This document shows positions 9,481 to 22,000 of a DNA stretch of 64,000 bases, in pieces. Source of the DNA: Microdochium bolleyi (lineage: Eukaryota > Ascomycota > Sordariomycetes > Xylariales > Microdochiaceae); NCBI GenBank assembly GCA_001566295.1, contig KQ964249.1, positions 2,294,001 to 2,358,000 of the forward strand, given 5' to 3'. The translations under genes and the position numbers were made by a program. Numbering within the stretch: position 1 is the first letter of the stretch; the number at the start of each line of letters is the position of its first letter. The notes under the pieces are model-generated. The model did no database searches and was not told the origin of the DNA. It saw only the letters and a list, made by a program, of their open reading frames with translations.

Positions 9481-12400
9481 CTATAATTGTCCAGAGAGCA
9501 GTGCCTCGGTAGCTGGTTGACAACAAGTTAGTAGGTTGAAGAGTGATGTAGAGTATCCCGAAAAGGGCGACTTACCACTGTTGATGTATGTTCGCTTGGA
9601 GTCAAGCGGCACACCGAATCTGCGCTCAAGCTCCTGCTTGATGCCCTTCTTTGTGACGGTCATCAAGTCGGCGGTCTTGAGGATCTCCCGAATTTCAGCA
9701 AGAAGAGCATCGTCAGACGGCAGTCCGCTCAAGTTGGATAGCTCCACAGAGCTGGGGTCATTGCTGAAGAATTGCGAGCCGCCGAACTGGCTTTGACGAT
9801 TGCCAGGCATCTCGCTTGGGGCCAGCGACATACGACTCATGCCGTGAGTGCCGTGTCCATAAGGAGGGATGATACCAGCGGTCGAGCCGGGGCGCGAGTG
9901 AGCGTAGTAGCCATACTCCGAGACACCCACATTCATGCCAGCCTTGGTAGCGTAGCTGTAGCCGCTAATCTCCGATCGAGCGTCATCGCGCACGGTCTGA
10001 GCCTCCCACAGCTCGGCCTGGTACTCCTCCCACTTCTTGCGGGGAATGGAGGCCGGGTCGAACTTGCCCTCATCCGTAATGACAACCTTCTTGCCCGATT
10101 CGCCGGCAATGACACGAGTGTTACCCCAGTTGAAGTCGTCCATGTGCCAGAAGGAGTACAGGGGCAGAGCGAAGGAGAAGACGGGAATGGCTAAAATGTA
10201 CAAGATCATCCAACCGATCATCTCCCACTTCCGGCGGAGGATGAAAATGATAGCCTGAAGACCGTAAATGGCAGCAAGCATGACGAAGGCTGTGATGGGG
10301 ATGATCGTGCTCTGAGTACCAACAAGAACCAGAAGGTAGGTGATATAGACCATGGTGATAGGCTGGACGACGGTCGAGAGCAGATCTACGAAGACGATGA
10401 AGCGCATACTGAAGCAGCAGAACCCGCAAAGCTGGTTCATCGGGATAAGCTCCATGAGATTGTGCACGGTGGAGTTGATCCAGCGACGACGCTGTGACAT
10501 GAAGACGGCCCAGGAGTCTGGAGCAATGGTCCAAGCCTGCGCGCTGGTGATGTACTTTGTCTTGTACTTGTTGTGGAACTTGAGTAGTAGCGTGGTCAGG
10601 TAACGATCCTCACCAAGATGAAGCAAGTTCTTGAGATGAAGCGTGTCGACGCGTATCGTGGAGTAGTTTTCCACCACCTCCCGGCTGACGAATAGAGGCT
10701 TGCCAGAGTCAGCGGCGCGAATGCGGTACATGGTGAAACAACCAGGAAGACAGGTAACACTGCCGAATAGACTCTCGAATGCCTTGGTCAAGTTGTGAGA
10801 AATCCAGTACTCGTAGACCTGAATCATGGTAATGAACGACGACTTCGAGTTGGTAAGAGCAGTCTCACCGCAAACAGCGATGATGCGGGTGTCATGAATG
10901 AAGGTAGAAACCATGCGTGTGGCCGAATCGGCGGCAACGACGGTATCAGCGTCAATCTGCAGCATGAACTCGTAGAAGGTGGGATTCACGCCAATGACGT
11001 TCCGAACCTGGTGGTATATCTCGAGCTCGAGAGGACTCATCGCCAGGTTGTAGTGAACGCGGTTGAGGAAGCGCATGATGATCATCTGGGAGTCGCGCTT
11101 GCCACGGTTACCAGGGCGAGAAACCTCGGAAGGCTTACCAACCTTGACGATGACCAAGAACGGGACGATGTGGCCCTGAACCTCGTACAGACCAGAGTAG
11201 ACCTTGCCCATGTTGTGCTGCTTGAGACCCTCGCCAAGTGACTCGAAGCTGAGTGGCTCAGGGTCCACGGTCTCGGAAACGCCGAGAATATCAAGTACGA
11301 TGCGCGGTGTGGGCCTGTCGTTGCCTTGTCCAATAATCATTCCGTCGCAGACAATGACAAGCAGCTTGCGCTTGTCATCATATTGCATGCGAGCAGCCGA
11401 ATCGATAGCTCGGCGGAGGGACTCTTCGTCCTCAGTATAGGCGGGGATCTGGCACATGACGAACTTGTCGAGGTTCTCTGGCACGTTCTTGGAGCCAAAT
11501 TGCAAGGCAGCCAAGAACTTGAAACCAATGATGGAGCAAAGAATGATCGAGATGACGAGGATGAGGTAGTTCGCAAACTGGCAGCGGACGGAGTTGCGTG
11601 TGTCGACATCGCCCACATAGAACAGGTTGTCTAGGCATCGTTTCTGGTAGGCCTTGACCGTCCTGTCCAAACCGAGCGAGTCCCAAGCCTCCGTGACGTC
11701 CTGACCAGCCTTGAGCTTGAACAGGTCAACGACCAGATTCGACATGAAGTCAGTGACATTGGGATCCGTTGGTTCGGGTTCTCCAGGGGGAGCTTTGATT
11801 GTACGTCCGCCTTTGAGATATTTCGTGAAATCATAAACACGCCCTCCAAGGATGGCAATCGAATTGCTCTTGGTTGCAAGAGTGGCCACGTACTCTGCAG
11901 AGTAACCAATGTTGCCCTTCTTCCATTGTGAGCGGAGAATCATCATTTGTTCAGCAAACCAATCCTTGCGGTAATCACCAGTGAACCAACGGAAATCGTG
12001 GTACTGGGCGTTCACATCCTGGGAATTGATGGTGGCTGCACCGGTCGTGTTGTCAGACTTGTAGTCCAGGAGGACAGCCTGGTCAACGGTGCCAGTAGTG
12101 CCCTGGCACAGAGCAGACACCTGTACTGGGAACATTCCGGTAATATCCAAGCCCGCATACTGAAGGAGCGCCTTCCGCTCGAGGTAAGCGGGGATGTGTG
12201 TGGGAGCGAACTTTCCAAGGTCGAAGACTTGCCCGCGGATCGCGGTGTAAGCTGACGCGCCATTTTGACCATTGAATGCAGTGAGCTCTTCCGCACTGAA
12301 GACGTTCTGCTTGGGGCAGATGAGCATAGGGAAGACAATCATGAAGAAAACGGCTGTGAGACAAGAAACCCAGATGAAGATGTTGATGGCCAGCTTCTCA

Positions 12401-15218
12401 CGCCACGCCATGCGCACATCCTTGCGAGGCATGCGGCCGGCCCAGCGGATGAGAAAGTCGGGAATGAACCAGGTCATCATGTAGACAATGAAAACCCAGC
12501 GTTTGCGAGAGGCGGTGTCCGTGTACTCTTCAACCTCAACAAGAGCCTTTTCGTTACCGCGCTCGGCCATCTGCTCTCGGGTCTCCATGCTCTGGAACAT
12601 GTCGCCGGCGCCGAAAGCGGAAACGCCTGCCTCAGAGCGAGTATCGGCATCGCCGCTGGCGAAATAGCCTGCCCGAGACTTGTCGGTGTACTGCGGAGTG
12701 TTGCCGACAGAGAGAAGGCGCTCCTTTGACATGCCAAAGGGATCACCAGGTGAGGGCGTGAGGCCATCACCTGCTTCTGACTGCCACCGGCCGGACGCGG
12801 AAACGTTCTCGCTCAGCTGCGTGATCTCCATCCAGCAACGCTCGCTCAGGAACACACCAGTAGAGCCCACCAAGACTTCGTTACTTAGCCATTGCTTGTC
12901 CTGTACCACCGACTGTGCTTTGTCACGCTCGCTGCCGACAATCAGGCTGTCGGCCTCGGTGAGACCCAGGAACTCGCCGAAAGGCAAGAAAACACTAAAG
13001 TCTGCAGCACGAAGACGTTGGCTAATCTCGGCGATGCCAAAGGTCTGCAATTGAGTCCTGACGCATTTGCTATCGAACTGGTTGGCGATCCTCCTGTCGT
13101 TCGGCTTCAGGCAGAACACAAAATAGTTGTTCGTGTTTGGCGCCGTGATGGCAGCCTTGACATTCTGCAGCGCAGCCAAGAACTGCCCGGACGCACCCTG
13201 TTCTGAAGCACGCATCCCAGTTCCGGTTCTCTTGGCGTCATCACGTCCTTGGCTAACCGGGTCGAAATCGCCGGCTTCGCTTGCGATGTCCTCCATGGAG
13301 TCTTGGCGGCGAGCGATACGCGAGCGCATGGTCCGCGTGGTCTTCCTGGACATGACGCTGGGGGCACGCATGGGCTTTGAGCTAACAGAGGCTTGCATGA
13401 CAGTGCTCCGCTCGTGTGGATGCATGATAGTCTGCAAGACTTCCTGCCCAAAGAGCTTCGCGACAAACTCGCTCTTGCTGGACTTGACAAGGCTCATGAG
13501 ATCGCCCGAGATTACCTCGCCGTTCTCTTCGACAAGGCCTTTGATGGGGTAGTCGACCTCACCAGCGAAGTGCTTGACTGTGAACGTGGCTGACGTATTC
13601 TCAGACATGAAGTTGCTGCCAGGCAGTTTGGCTGTGGCGGACCCAACGGCAATTGCTGGGTTTTTCCCTTCAAAACGCTTCCGCAAGCTCTCGAGCAATT
13701 GCATGTCTGTCCGGCCACGTCGGGTCTGGTCATCGAGAATGCTGAGCATGCCATTTCCAGGTTTGCACAGGCCCTTGACTGCATCCGAGTTGTCAAAGTA
13801 GCTAGTGGCAGTCACCGTGATTTCCTCCGTCTCCAGCATGTCGGCCTTTCTGTCAAAGAAGGTCTGCAGCGTCAGGTTGTACAAGGACTCAACCGCAGCG
13901 TTGTTCAGAAGCTGGTCGAGAGAGGAGCCCGTCGACGACTGCTGGGAGAAGCCGGGGAAGTCGATGATGCTGATTGTGTTCGAGACGGTGTCCTCTGCCG
14001 CACAGATCCTCTGGTTGATGTTCTCAATCACGTAGGCCACCAGCAGGGAGTACAACGTCCTCGCTAACTCGTCAGCATTGGAGCGAGCGCCAGCTGGGTC
14101 GAGCATAACGGTGACACGCTCGCGGTGGATCATCTTGGTTTTGTAACCCATGGTGTTTTGCAGATCCGCAGAGCTGACTCCAAGGAATGCCGCAATGATG
14201 CCCAGCACATCCTTATTGCGTGCCGCGGTCACGTTCTGCGCGCCTTCGTGTGAGAAGCCTCCACTGTCGTCGCCGTTGGGTGTAGTGTCGGCGCTCGTCT
14301 CGAATTCCAGCTGTCCAATGTGGAGGATACAAGCAAGGATCTGGCAGATTTCGGCAATGTCGCTTCTGGGGAACTCGAGCTTGCGCAGCGCATTCTTGAA
14401 CAGCTGGAAGCCCTCAGCATCATTGATGCCAACCTTGAGTTGAGTAGGGTGGCCAAGGTACTTCCATCGCTTCTGGCCAGCGGCGTCACGAGGAGAGTCG
14501 ATGCCGAGATGAGTCTTCTCAGCCTCGCTGGTGCCAGCGAGCAGATAGTACAAGACATGGAAGTTGCGTTCGCCCGTGGGGACTTCGGCAATTCTGCTTC
14601 GCTCTAGTCTGTGGTCGAGAAGCTTGCCTCCGATCAGGAGAGGGTTGGTGTTTGAAGCTGTGTCGTACTGCAGCTCGTAGAACAAGCCGGCCTTTGAGGC
14701 GGTGGGCGTTGTTGCGGTCTTGGTCGTCGTAAGGCTGTCGAAGACGTAGGCAGCAAGTGACACCTTGGTCGACAATGGAGTCGACGACTTGTTCAGTAGC
14801 GAAGACAGCATGTGAGAACGGATGGTGGTCTTTCCTGAACCCGACTCGCCCCTGTCGTACAATGAGTTAGTTGTTGTACCTCGTGAGACGCGACGGAGGA
14901 TGGAGACACGTACAAGAACAAGATAGCCTGGTTCTCGGAACGGTGTCCGAGACGGAGAAAGGCCCTGTCAGCCATATCTTCGGCACCAGCCATGGCGCTG
15001 CCTTCCTTGCCGCCATCGAGACCCTTGGCCGAGTTTGTGTACGTGTTAATCGAGATCAGGGCATGCGATGAGAGGCGAGCGGTCGGGATCGAGACATGGT
15101 AGCGACTGGCGAGATGAGCCGTCAGGTGAGTGTCGGACTGCAGGTGTGCTGGAAGAGAGGGCAGCGAAGGCTGCGTGTGAGCACCTCCGCCAGCCCCGGT
15201 GGGCAGGTTGAGGGCCAT
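9481..15218 (-). CDS. Class V chitin synthase with myosin motor-like head
   Basis: Three exons on the minus strand: 15218-14914, 14851-9576 and 9512-9481, giving 1870 aa. Order of domains: a myosin motor-like domain (about 1-780) with an intact P-loop GESGSGKT at 103-110, switch-II-like DFPGF at 399-403 and FVFCLKPN near the motor end; two membrane segments; a cytochrome-b5-like domain (VFDLGKFAPTHIP); a further membrane segment; the GT2 chitin synthase domain with GEDRYLTTL and the catalytic QRRRW at 1555-1559; a C-terminal membrane bundle; and a DEK_C-like tail ending ATEALLSGQL, which requires the last small exon. It polymerises UDP-GlcNAc into chitin at hyphal tips and septa. The head is thought to help delivery along actin. 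Start ATG 15218 opens a typical N-terminus. It is head-to-head with the class VII gene. Confidence 0.96.
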
Positions 15219-18200
15219 GATTGCGAGGCAGTCGTGGGACGTGACGCCCAGGCAGGTATTCCGCTGGTGACGAAGCCTCGGGTCTGGTTGATTGTGAGGA
15301 CGGATAGCCAAGCTGGCCGAAATGGTGAACAGGCGTGTGTAGCTGCCTTGCGGACCAGTCCTCTGGTGTGCGAACCCTCGACTGACTGTGTGCTCTCCAG
15401 GGATTAGATGAGGGATCGAGAGAAACGACTGTGGATTAAAGAATAAGAGCGAATGTGTGCATCAGAACGAGAGAAGCGAAGTAGCAGTAAGGGTACTGCT
15501 TGTGGCGATGAAGCTGCGTCCCGTTCACCACCTTTGCAAATGAATAACGAGGGAGTATGTCGAGCGTGGAGTAAAGATACAGCAAGCGCTCTCGTCGCGG
15601 GTAGTTTAGCAGGAGACGAGCAGAGGACGAGCAGGAGAAGCCGAGTGGCCTAGCGTGGTGGTGGTGGTGCGGCCTGAGAGCCCTGTCTGCTCGTGCCAGG
15701 GGGTCCAGTCCAGGTGTGTCTCTGAAGCGAGTGACTGTTCGTGGAGGGTGCCATGCAACGCACGACCTGTCTGCCGGCACCCTGCAGCCTCAGCTTGCCC
15801 GTGAGCACGACCATGCGGCTCGCTCTCGACACCCGCCACCAACCGACTCTCCTTCCTCTACCTCTCCAGGGCTGCCTGCCCACACGCCAATCGACAATTC
15901 CATTCTTGCCAGGCCCAGCGGCGGCCGCACAGTGCGGCCCCGGCTGCTCTGCTTGTGGATCGGTGGGATCGCCTCCTCGTGTTAGGCCTGGTGCGGGTGG
16001 GCTCACGTCCCGGGCTGGGACTCGGAGCCTGGGACGCGCCAGAGCCACAGCTGCCCAGGCCTGAGCGCCAAGCACTGCACAAGAAAAGTTGTGCCCCCCT
16101 GCAGAAGCGACAACCACGACGACGACGAGCGGTTCCCACCTCCATCACGGTGCATAAACATCAAGAGTACGAGCTGCGCTGTCCCGAGGCGGGTCTCCCG
16201 TCCACAAAAGTGACGCGGGCTAAAGACAACCTTGGAAGCCAGATCGAACGCCGGGCCACCCGCGGGGTGCAGGGCACCACCGTTCCGCTCATTGAAAACC
16301 CGTCTGGCCGGTGCCCCTTTTTCGACAGACTGTGCTCATCATCAACAGGCGGCTGCTGCCTACCGTCAAGACGTGATGCGGTGATACGCAGTGCTCCTGA
16401 GGTTGGTTGAGGCGTCTTCGAGGCCGGCGACAACCTCTGAACGGCTTCGCTGGTACGCCTGGGTCGTCCTTGACCCTCCGTCCTGTGGCCTTTACCAACC
16501 CGGTTTCCTCTTCCTTCCAGATTTTTTTTTCACGAGCTTCTGGAATCGACCAGGGTATGGTCATCCACCCGGCTCCCACCCGCGGAGCCCACACGCCGCC
16601 ACAGATGCGGGCAAATGACCAAATACCGTTCAGGGGCTCGCACGTTCCGCGACTCAGATTGCTCAGGGCATTGCTGCCATCCCAGCAGCAATCTGTCGCC
16701 CACGCCGAGGTGCTATGCATGGAATAAAGCCCTCTAAAGGAGTACTGTGCCAGAGACGGTGCACAGTATCATCGCATCTCGAACAAGAGTGGCGACATTG
16801 TCACCGTTCTCTGAGCTTCTGAGACAACGTGCTGCTTTACTCAACATAAGGTAGATAACCGCAACGCCCAACGAGCTGTGGCATGAGGTCCTCACTCCAA
16901 AGAGAGTCTTCCCACTTTTTAGAGGGACGATTTGCACACCACGAAAGACTCCATGATCGCCGCGTTATGCTAAGCTTCGCGACCCCTGCTGTGTCTGGAT
17001 CTGTGAGGATTGCAAGCCGCCTTTGACAATTCTGGATCTGCGTTGCATCATGGGTACGACGACCAGGTCAAGAACCGGTTATGGCGTCGAACATTTTCCC
17101 TCAACGATGATGAGCCAAGCCGAATCCTCCATACAAGGGAGGCATCTTCGACTGCTGTTCAATTGTGCATAAACATGGCAATTGGGATACCGTACCTAAG
17201 GTACTGGTTGGTGGTGGCTCAGATCTCATGGGCTATTAATATCCCTAGGACGGGGACACACACGCACCCACACGCCCTACACGAGATGGGGATACGACGA
17301 CGTTGTTGTTTGGGTTTGCCTAGCTCGCAGACGGACCCCTTCCGCCTAGCACTGTGCGTGCTGTAAACAATGGGGGCGCGGCTCCTTGGTGTGTGCGAGC
17401 TGAGGTGGTGCAACTCAAAAATCTGGCGCGAGGCGCGAGCATTCCCGGCGCGTTCAAGTGTCGCACTAATGTAAACAGTCGGCCTTTGGGAGGGCAGGGC
17501 GCTCATTGCTCGTGGCACGCGTGAACGTCTGTATCCGACGGGCTTGCAGTCTGGCGAGCGAGTGAAGAATATTGACTCGGGAAGGCCAGGACGGAGATGG
17601 AAATGATTGGAGTTGCTTCTTGGTTTCCGCAACGGTTGCGAGGCAACTCCATGCAGCCACATGCAGGTCACACACAACACGACGCCAGCGGGGAGAAGAG
17701 AGTTGTCATCGTTGCAGTCGAGGCAGTGTTGGGTCGTGTCGACAATCCTGGCTGCCCTTGTGTCGGAAGCCGCTGATCAATCATCTGTTGCCTCAAAAGT
17801 GCCCAGACAGCGCGCATCGCCCGCACGAGCCGGAAAATCCTGCAGCGCTGCTTCGTATTGCTGGCAGTTATGCACGAATGACCTCACCGGGTGGTCTGAC
17901 CCCAGATGCCTGGCTGCGCCCCTTCGGATATGTGAGTACATCTCCGATTGAGGACATGTTCAGCAAACATCTGCACGAACGGCCTACGGGATGGATCGAT
18001 CTATTCTGACGTGCAGTCAAAGTCGACGAAATATGATGTGCGTGATGCTCGCTCAACAGCAGCTGAGAGTCTGTGATGGGGTCAGGGGGATTAAGCTCAA
18101 GCTGAGTAGCGGCCGTGGACAAGATTTCTGGCGCAGGGCAATGCTCAATCCCATGCCATGGATGTCAATGTCATCCATCGTGTCTCGTCCACTTGGCGGG

Positions 18201-19012
18201 CACTCGCCTCCACACTGTGTGCGTCGTCCATCATGCATTCTTGGAATCCCCGACCAATGTCCCGCCAGTGCCCGCGGCCTCCACCCCCTGTGGTGGTTGC
18301 ATCACGCCAGACCACCTTGAGGCAGGCAAGTTGACCCTGGCTCCCGGGCTGCCCACTCAGCGCATCGGATTGGCATCCAGGCACAACAATCCCGCCAGGG
18401 ACAGTGCAGGTTGGACGGATGGCCATTAGTCGGAAAGCCCAGCACTGACGCCGGGTCACATATCCAGGGCTCGGGAGTGAGGTGCCCCAGCGCTGCGTGC
18501 CTCGCCCGAGCCGACTTGCCTGGCTGCAGCCACTGTCGTGGACTTTTCCGCAGACCACGCACCCCTTAGCCCGGTCAAGTACTGTCATCCACCATTCCCC
18601 AAGCCTTCCTGTGTCGACACGCAGCTTTCAACGTTGCTTTCGTTACATAGTACTTCGTAATCCTTCCCAGTTGCCCGCCTCACTCGCTTCGGCGGCTTTG
18701 GTAACTTCTATCTCTTGTAATACTCGTCCTCCTTGGCTTGCCGGCCTCTCGTTTCCCGGTGACGCCCAAGCCTCGACACCATCGCCGTTCCTCAACCATC
18801 GACCACTCGCTACATAACCCCATTCACGCCACGCCTGCGTTTATCCGACAGCTAGTCGACGATACTACAGAAGACACTGATCGCAAGTTAAAACCTGCGC
18901 GTCCCGAATCTCTAGAAAGCTACCCGCAGAAGCCGTCACGTCCAATCGAATTCCCGCGTGATACTCTCAGACGTGATCGTCCGAGAGGACATCACTCGCC
19001 GGCTTGCCTACC
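15219..19012. promoter_or_regulatory. 3.8 kb divergent intergenic region of the chitin synthase pair
   Basis: Separates the start codons of the class V (minus) and class VII (plus) genes. The last about 500 bases before the class VII ATG are pyrimidine-rich, as is usual for fungal transcription start regions. Many short ATG frames occur on both strands, but none resembles a protein. CA-rich (17253-17275) and CG-rich patches are scattered. Both 5' leaders and shared control sites presumably lie here; a noncoding transcript cannot be excluded. Confidence 0.6.
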
Positions 19013-22000
19013 ATGGCCAACCATCAAGCGCGGATGTCCATGTACTCGGTGGCCTCTGAAATGGGAGGCCCCCGTGGTGCAGGACAGCAGTCCCAGCAGG
19101 TTTCGACGACCACACTTCTCAACGCCATTCACAACATCTACCTTTCCTCCCAACCCTACCGGCTCGACGCTGGCACAAGCATCGCTGTAAACACATGGCT
19201 CATTGCAAGCCAGCCAGGTCCCGATGGCCGTTCTGGTGGCACGGTAGATGCTTCTCTTGCGGCCAGGGCATGGGAGCACGCTCGCCGCCGTGCAGAGGAC
19301 AGCTGTGTCATTCTTGGGTAGGTCCTCAACTTCTTCGCAATATGGCTCTGTCCAAACCACCGCTAACAAATCTGGCCGTGATAGCTCACTGCACGCGTCG
19401 ACTCCGTCTCTTATCCAGCCCTTCCTCTCGGCGATGCCTTTTTCGATTCCCTCAACTGTCTCCATCGCACTCGAAGCAGTGAAGCCTATGATCCGCCATG
19501 TCACCCCGTTTAACCCCTCGGCGCCCGGCCACTATGCTCTCGGCGTAACCATGACACTCAACTTGACTGGTACCCTCACTGGGGCTACCATCGCTCTCGC
19601 TCAGAGCGGTCTCGATACTGCAAAAGGCTTGCTGAATGTGCCTGCTGAGCCCGGTTATCGTGCCTTCGATGTTTTCTACTATCTACTCACTTCTGCCTCG
19701 ACGCCAGCGGAACGTGAATTTCTTGGGCTGAAAGCCGCCTCCAGCTATTCGCTGCTTGCCAGATCTGGTACCTACGACCCTCCATCTTACCTGCCAACGG
19801 CTGATGATTCCGCGGCGGCCGACGACTTCCGTGCTGCCCTGAAGGAGATTGGGATTAAAGGTTCTGCCCACCGCAACTTCATTTCGACGCTCGCAGGACT
19901 CCTGAAGCTGGGCAATACTCTGGACTACGCTGTCGACGACGAGGTCCTCGAGGATATTTGTGAGGATGTTGGTGGTCTTCTAGGACTTGACCCCGAGGTC
20001 CTCGCTCACCAATGCACCACTGAGGACCGTCAGACCCTCGTTGGCGGCTTGTATGAGGCGCTCGTCGACTGGGTCATCACGAAGGCCAACAACGCCATTG
20101 CAGCGCAAATGGCACGTATTCGTGACGGCGCCGAGTCTGTTGACGGCCGCGGTGCCCAGACGGCTCACTCACACGACGACTCTGGCGACACCGTCTCCCT
20201 TTCAATTATCGAGGTCCCCGATCCCGCCCTCGGCAAGGCAATCGCGATGCGCGGTATCTTTGATGATGCACAAGGCATCAATGCCGAGATGAAGGAAGAT
20301 GGTGTCGAGGTACCCTCTCCCGGCACTTCCGTGACCCGGGAGATGCAGAACGCGGTCGCCGAGGTTGGGCCCCATCTTGGTGTGATGAATGGCCCTGCTG
20401 GTCGTGAGCGCCAGCATGTCCTCGAGAAGCGCGAGGTGGTCCTTGAAAAGGTCGCGTATGCTGGTGAGGAGGATGGATTCCTGAGGCAGCTCCTTTTCCC
20501 TATTCCGAATGCGGGAATCAACCTCGGCCAGAATGCCAGGCTTGATCTTCAGGCCATGCTCAGTGCTAGCCGTGTATGGTACCATCTGTCCATCCACCCT
20601 ACAGACGAGAGCCCAGCCAACCTGGCTGCTCTGCCCTCCGTGACTTCCGCCTGGTCAGCAGGCACAGTTTCCCGTCAGCTTCGAGCATGGAGACTGCCAG
20701 AGTGGGCCAACAGACAGAACAAGAACCTCGACTTCACCGCGGATTTCGATTTGGATGAGTTCGTTCAGCGATTCGGTCCGCTAGGCTGCAAGGAGGGCAG
20801 AGAGGGCATCGAGACATGGATCATCGAGCGCGGTTGGAGCAACGGCGAGGTTGTTCTCGGCAAGGAGCGTGTTTGGATGCGCGAGAATGCGTGGTGGGAG
20901 GCCGAGAGTATGCTCGATCTGAAGCCGACCGACAACGGCATGCAAAACCTTCCCATGGGGATGGGAATGGGTGCGGGCATGGCCAGCCAGAACATCTTCA
21001 TGACCCCAGCGGAAACCGGCTACTCTTCCATCCACAACGGCAGTGGCTTCTTTCCACCGCTGGCTGATGGCTCCACTGGCAGCCAGGACGGCCTGGTTCA
21101 TCACCGCAACCAGAGTCAACTCTCCATGGGCCACAGCCCCCTGGCTCCCCCCTCCATCGCCCCCAGTGGCAAGCGTAGCATGAACGCTGCCGGTGACTAC
21201 GGCCTGGGCACCAAGGGTGACGCCATGCAGAACCACGTCTTCTACACCGCTGACGGCGAGTTCATGAACAACCTCGACCCTGCTCTTGCTCAAGGCAAGC
21301 ACATTGAGACTCAGAAACAAAGCTTCGGCCGTCGATTCTGGGTCGGCTTTGTCTGGGCCTTGACCTTCTGGATTCCCTCGCCGTTGTTGTCCTTCGTTGG
21401 CCGCATGAAGAGGCCCGATGTGCGCATGGCCTGGAGAGAAAAATTTGTCTTGTGCTTCTTCATCCTTATCCTGAACGGCATCGTTGTCTTCTGGATTGTC
21501 GGCGTCGGCTTGCTCGTGTGCCCGGACTTTGACAAGGCCTGGACTCAGAGAGAAGTCGGCTTCCATACGGGCGAGACTGACTACTGGGTCAGCTACCAGG
21601 GCAAGGTCTACGACATGACCAAGTTCTGGAGGCTTCCCCACAGCGATACCAACACTCCGACTACGCCTGATACAATGATCAAATTCGCCGGCAAGAACCT
21701 CGACGGCTACTTTCCTGCACCATTGCCTCTTCTGTGCCCCGGCCTTGGTACAGATGACACGATGGAGCTGTGGCTCAACCAGACTCTGGAGTTCCCAGAG
21801 GGTAAGCACGTCTCTGGCCGCAACCAACCCGACCCGAACTCGGCGCTTCGCAATGCCAATTGGTATAGGGATGGCTTCCTTCCCAAGATCAAAGAGTACT
21901 ACAAGGGTGATCTCGTCTGGGACACAAAAGAAGTCGCCGACGATGGCACCAATAACAACCACATGTGGTTTGTCTACAACAACGCCATCTACGACTTGAC

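Noticed and set aside
15650..16117. 155-codon frame in the chitin synthase intergenic region
   Set aside because: Low-complexity Arg/Gly/Pro translation from GC-rich DNA; no conserved motif.
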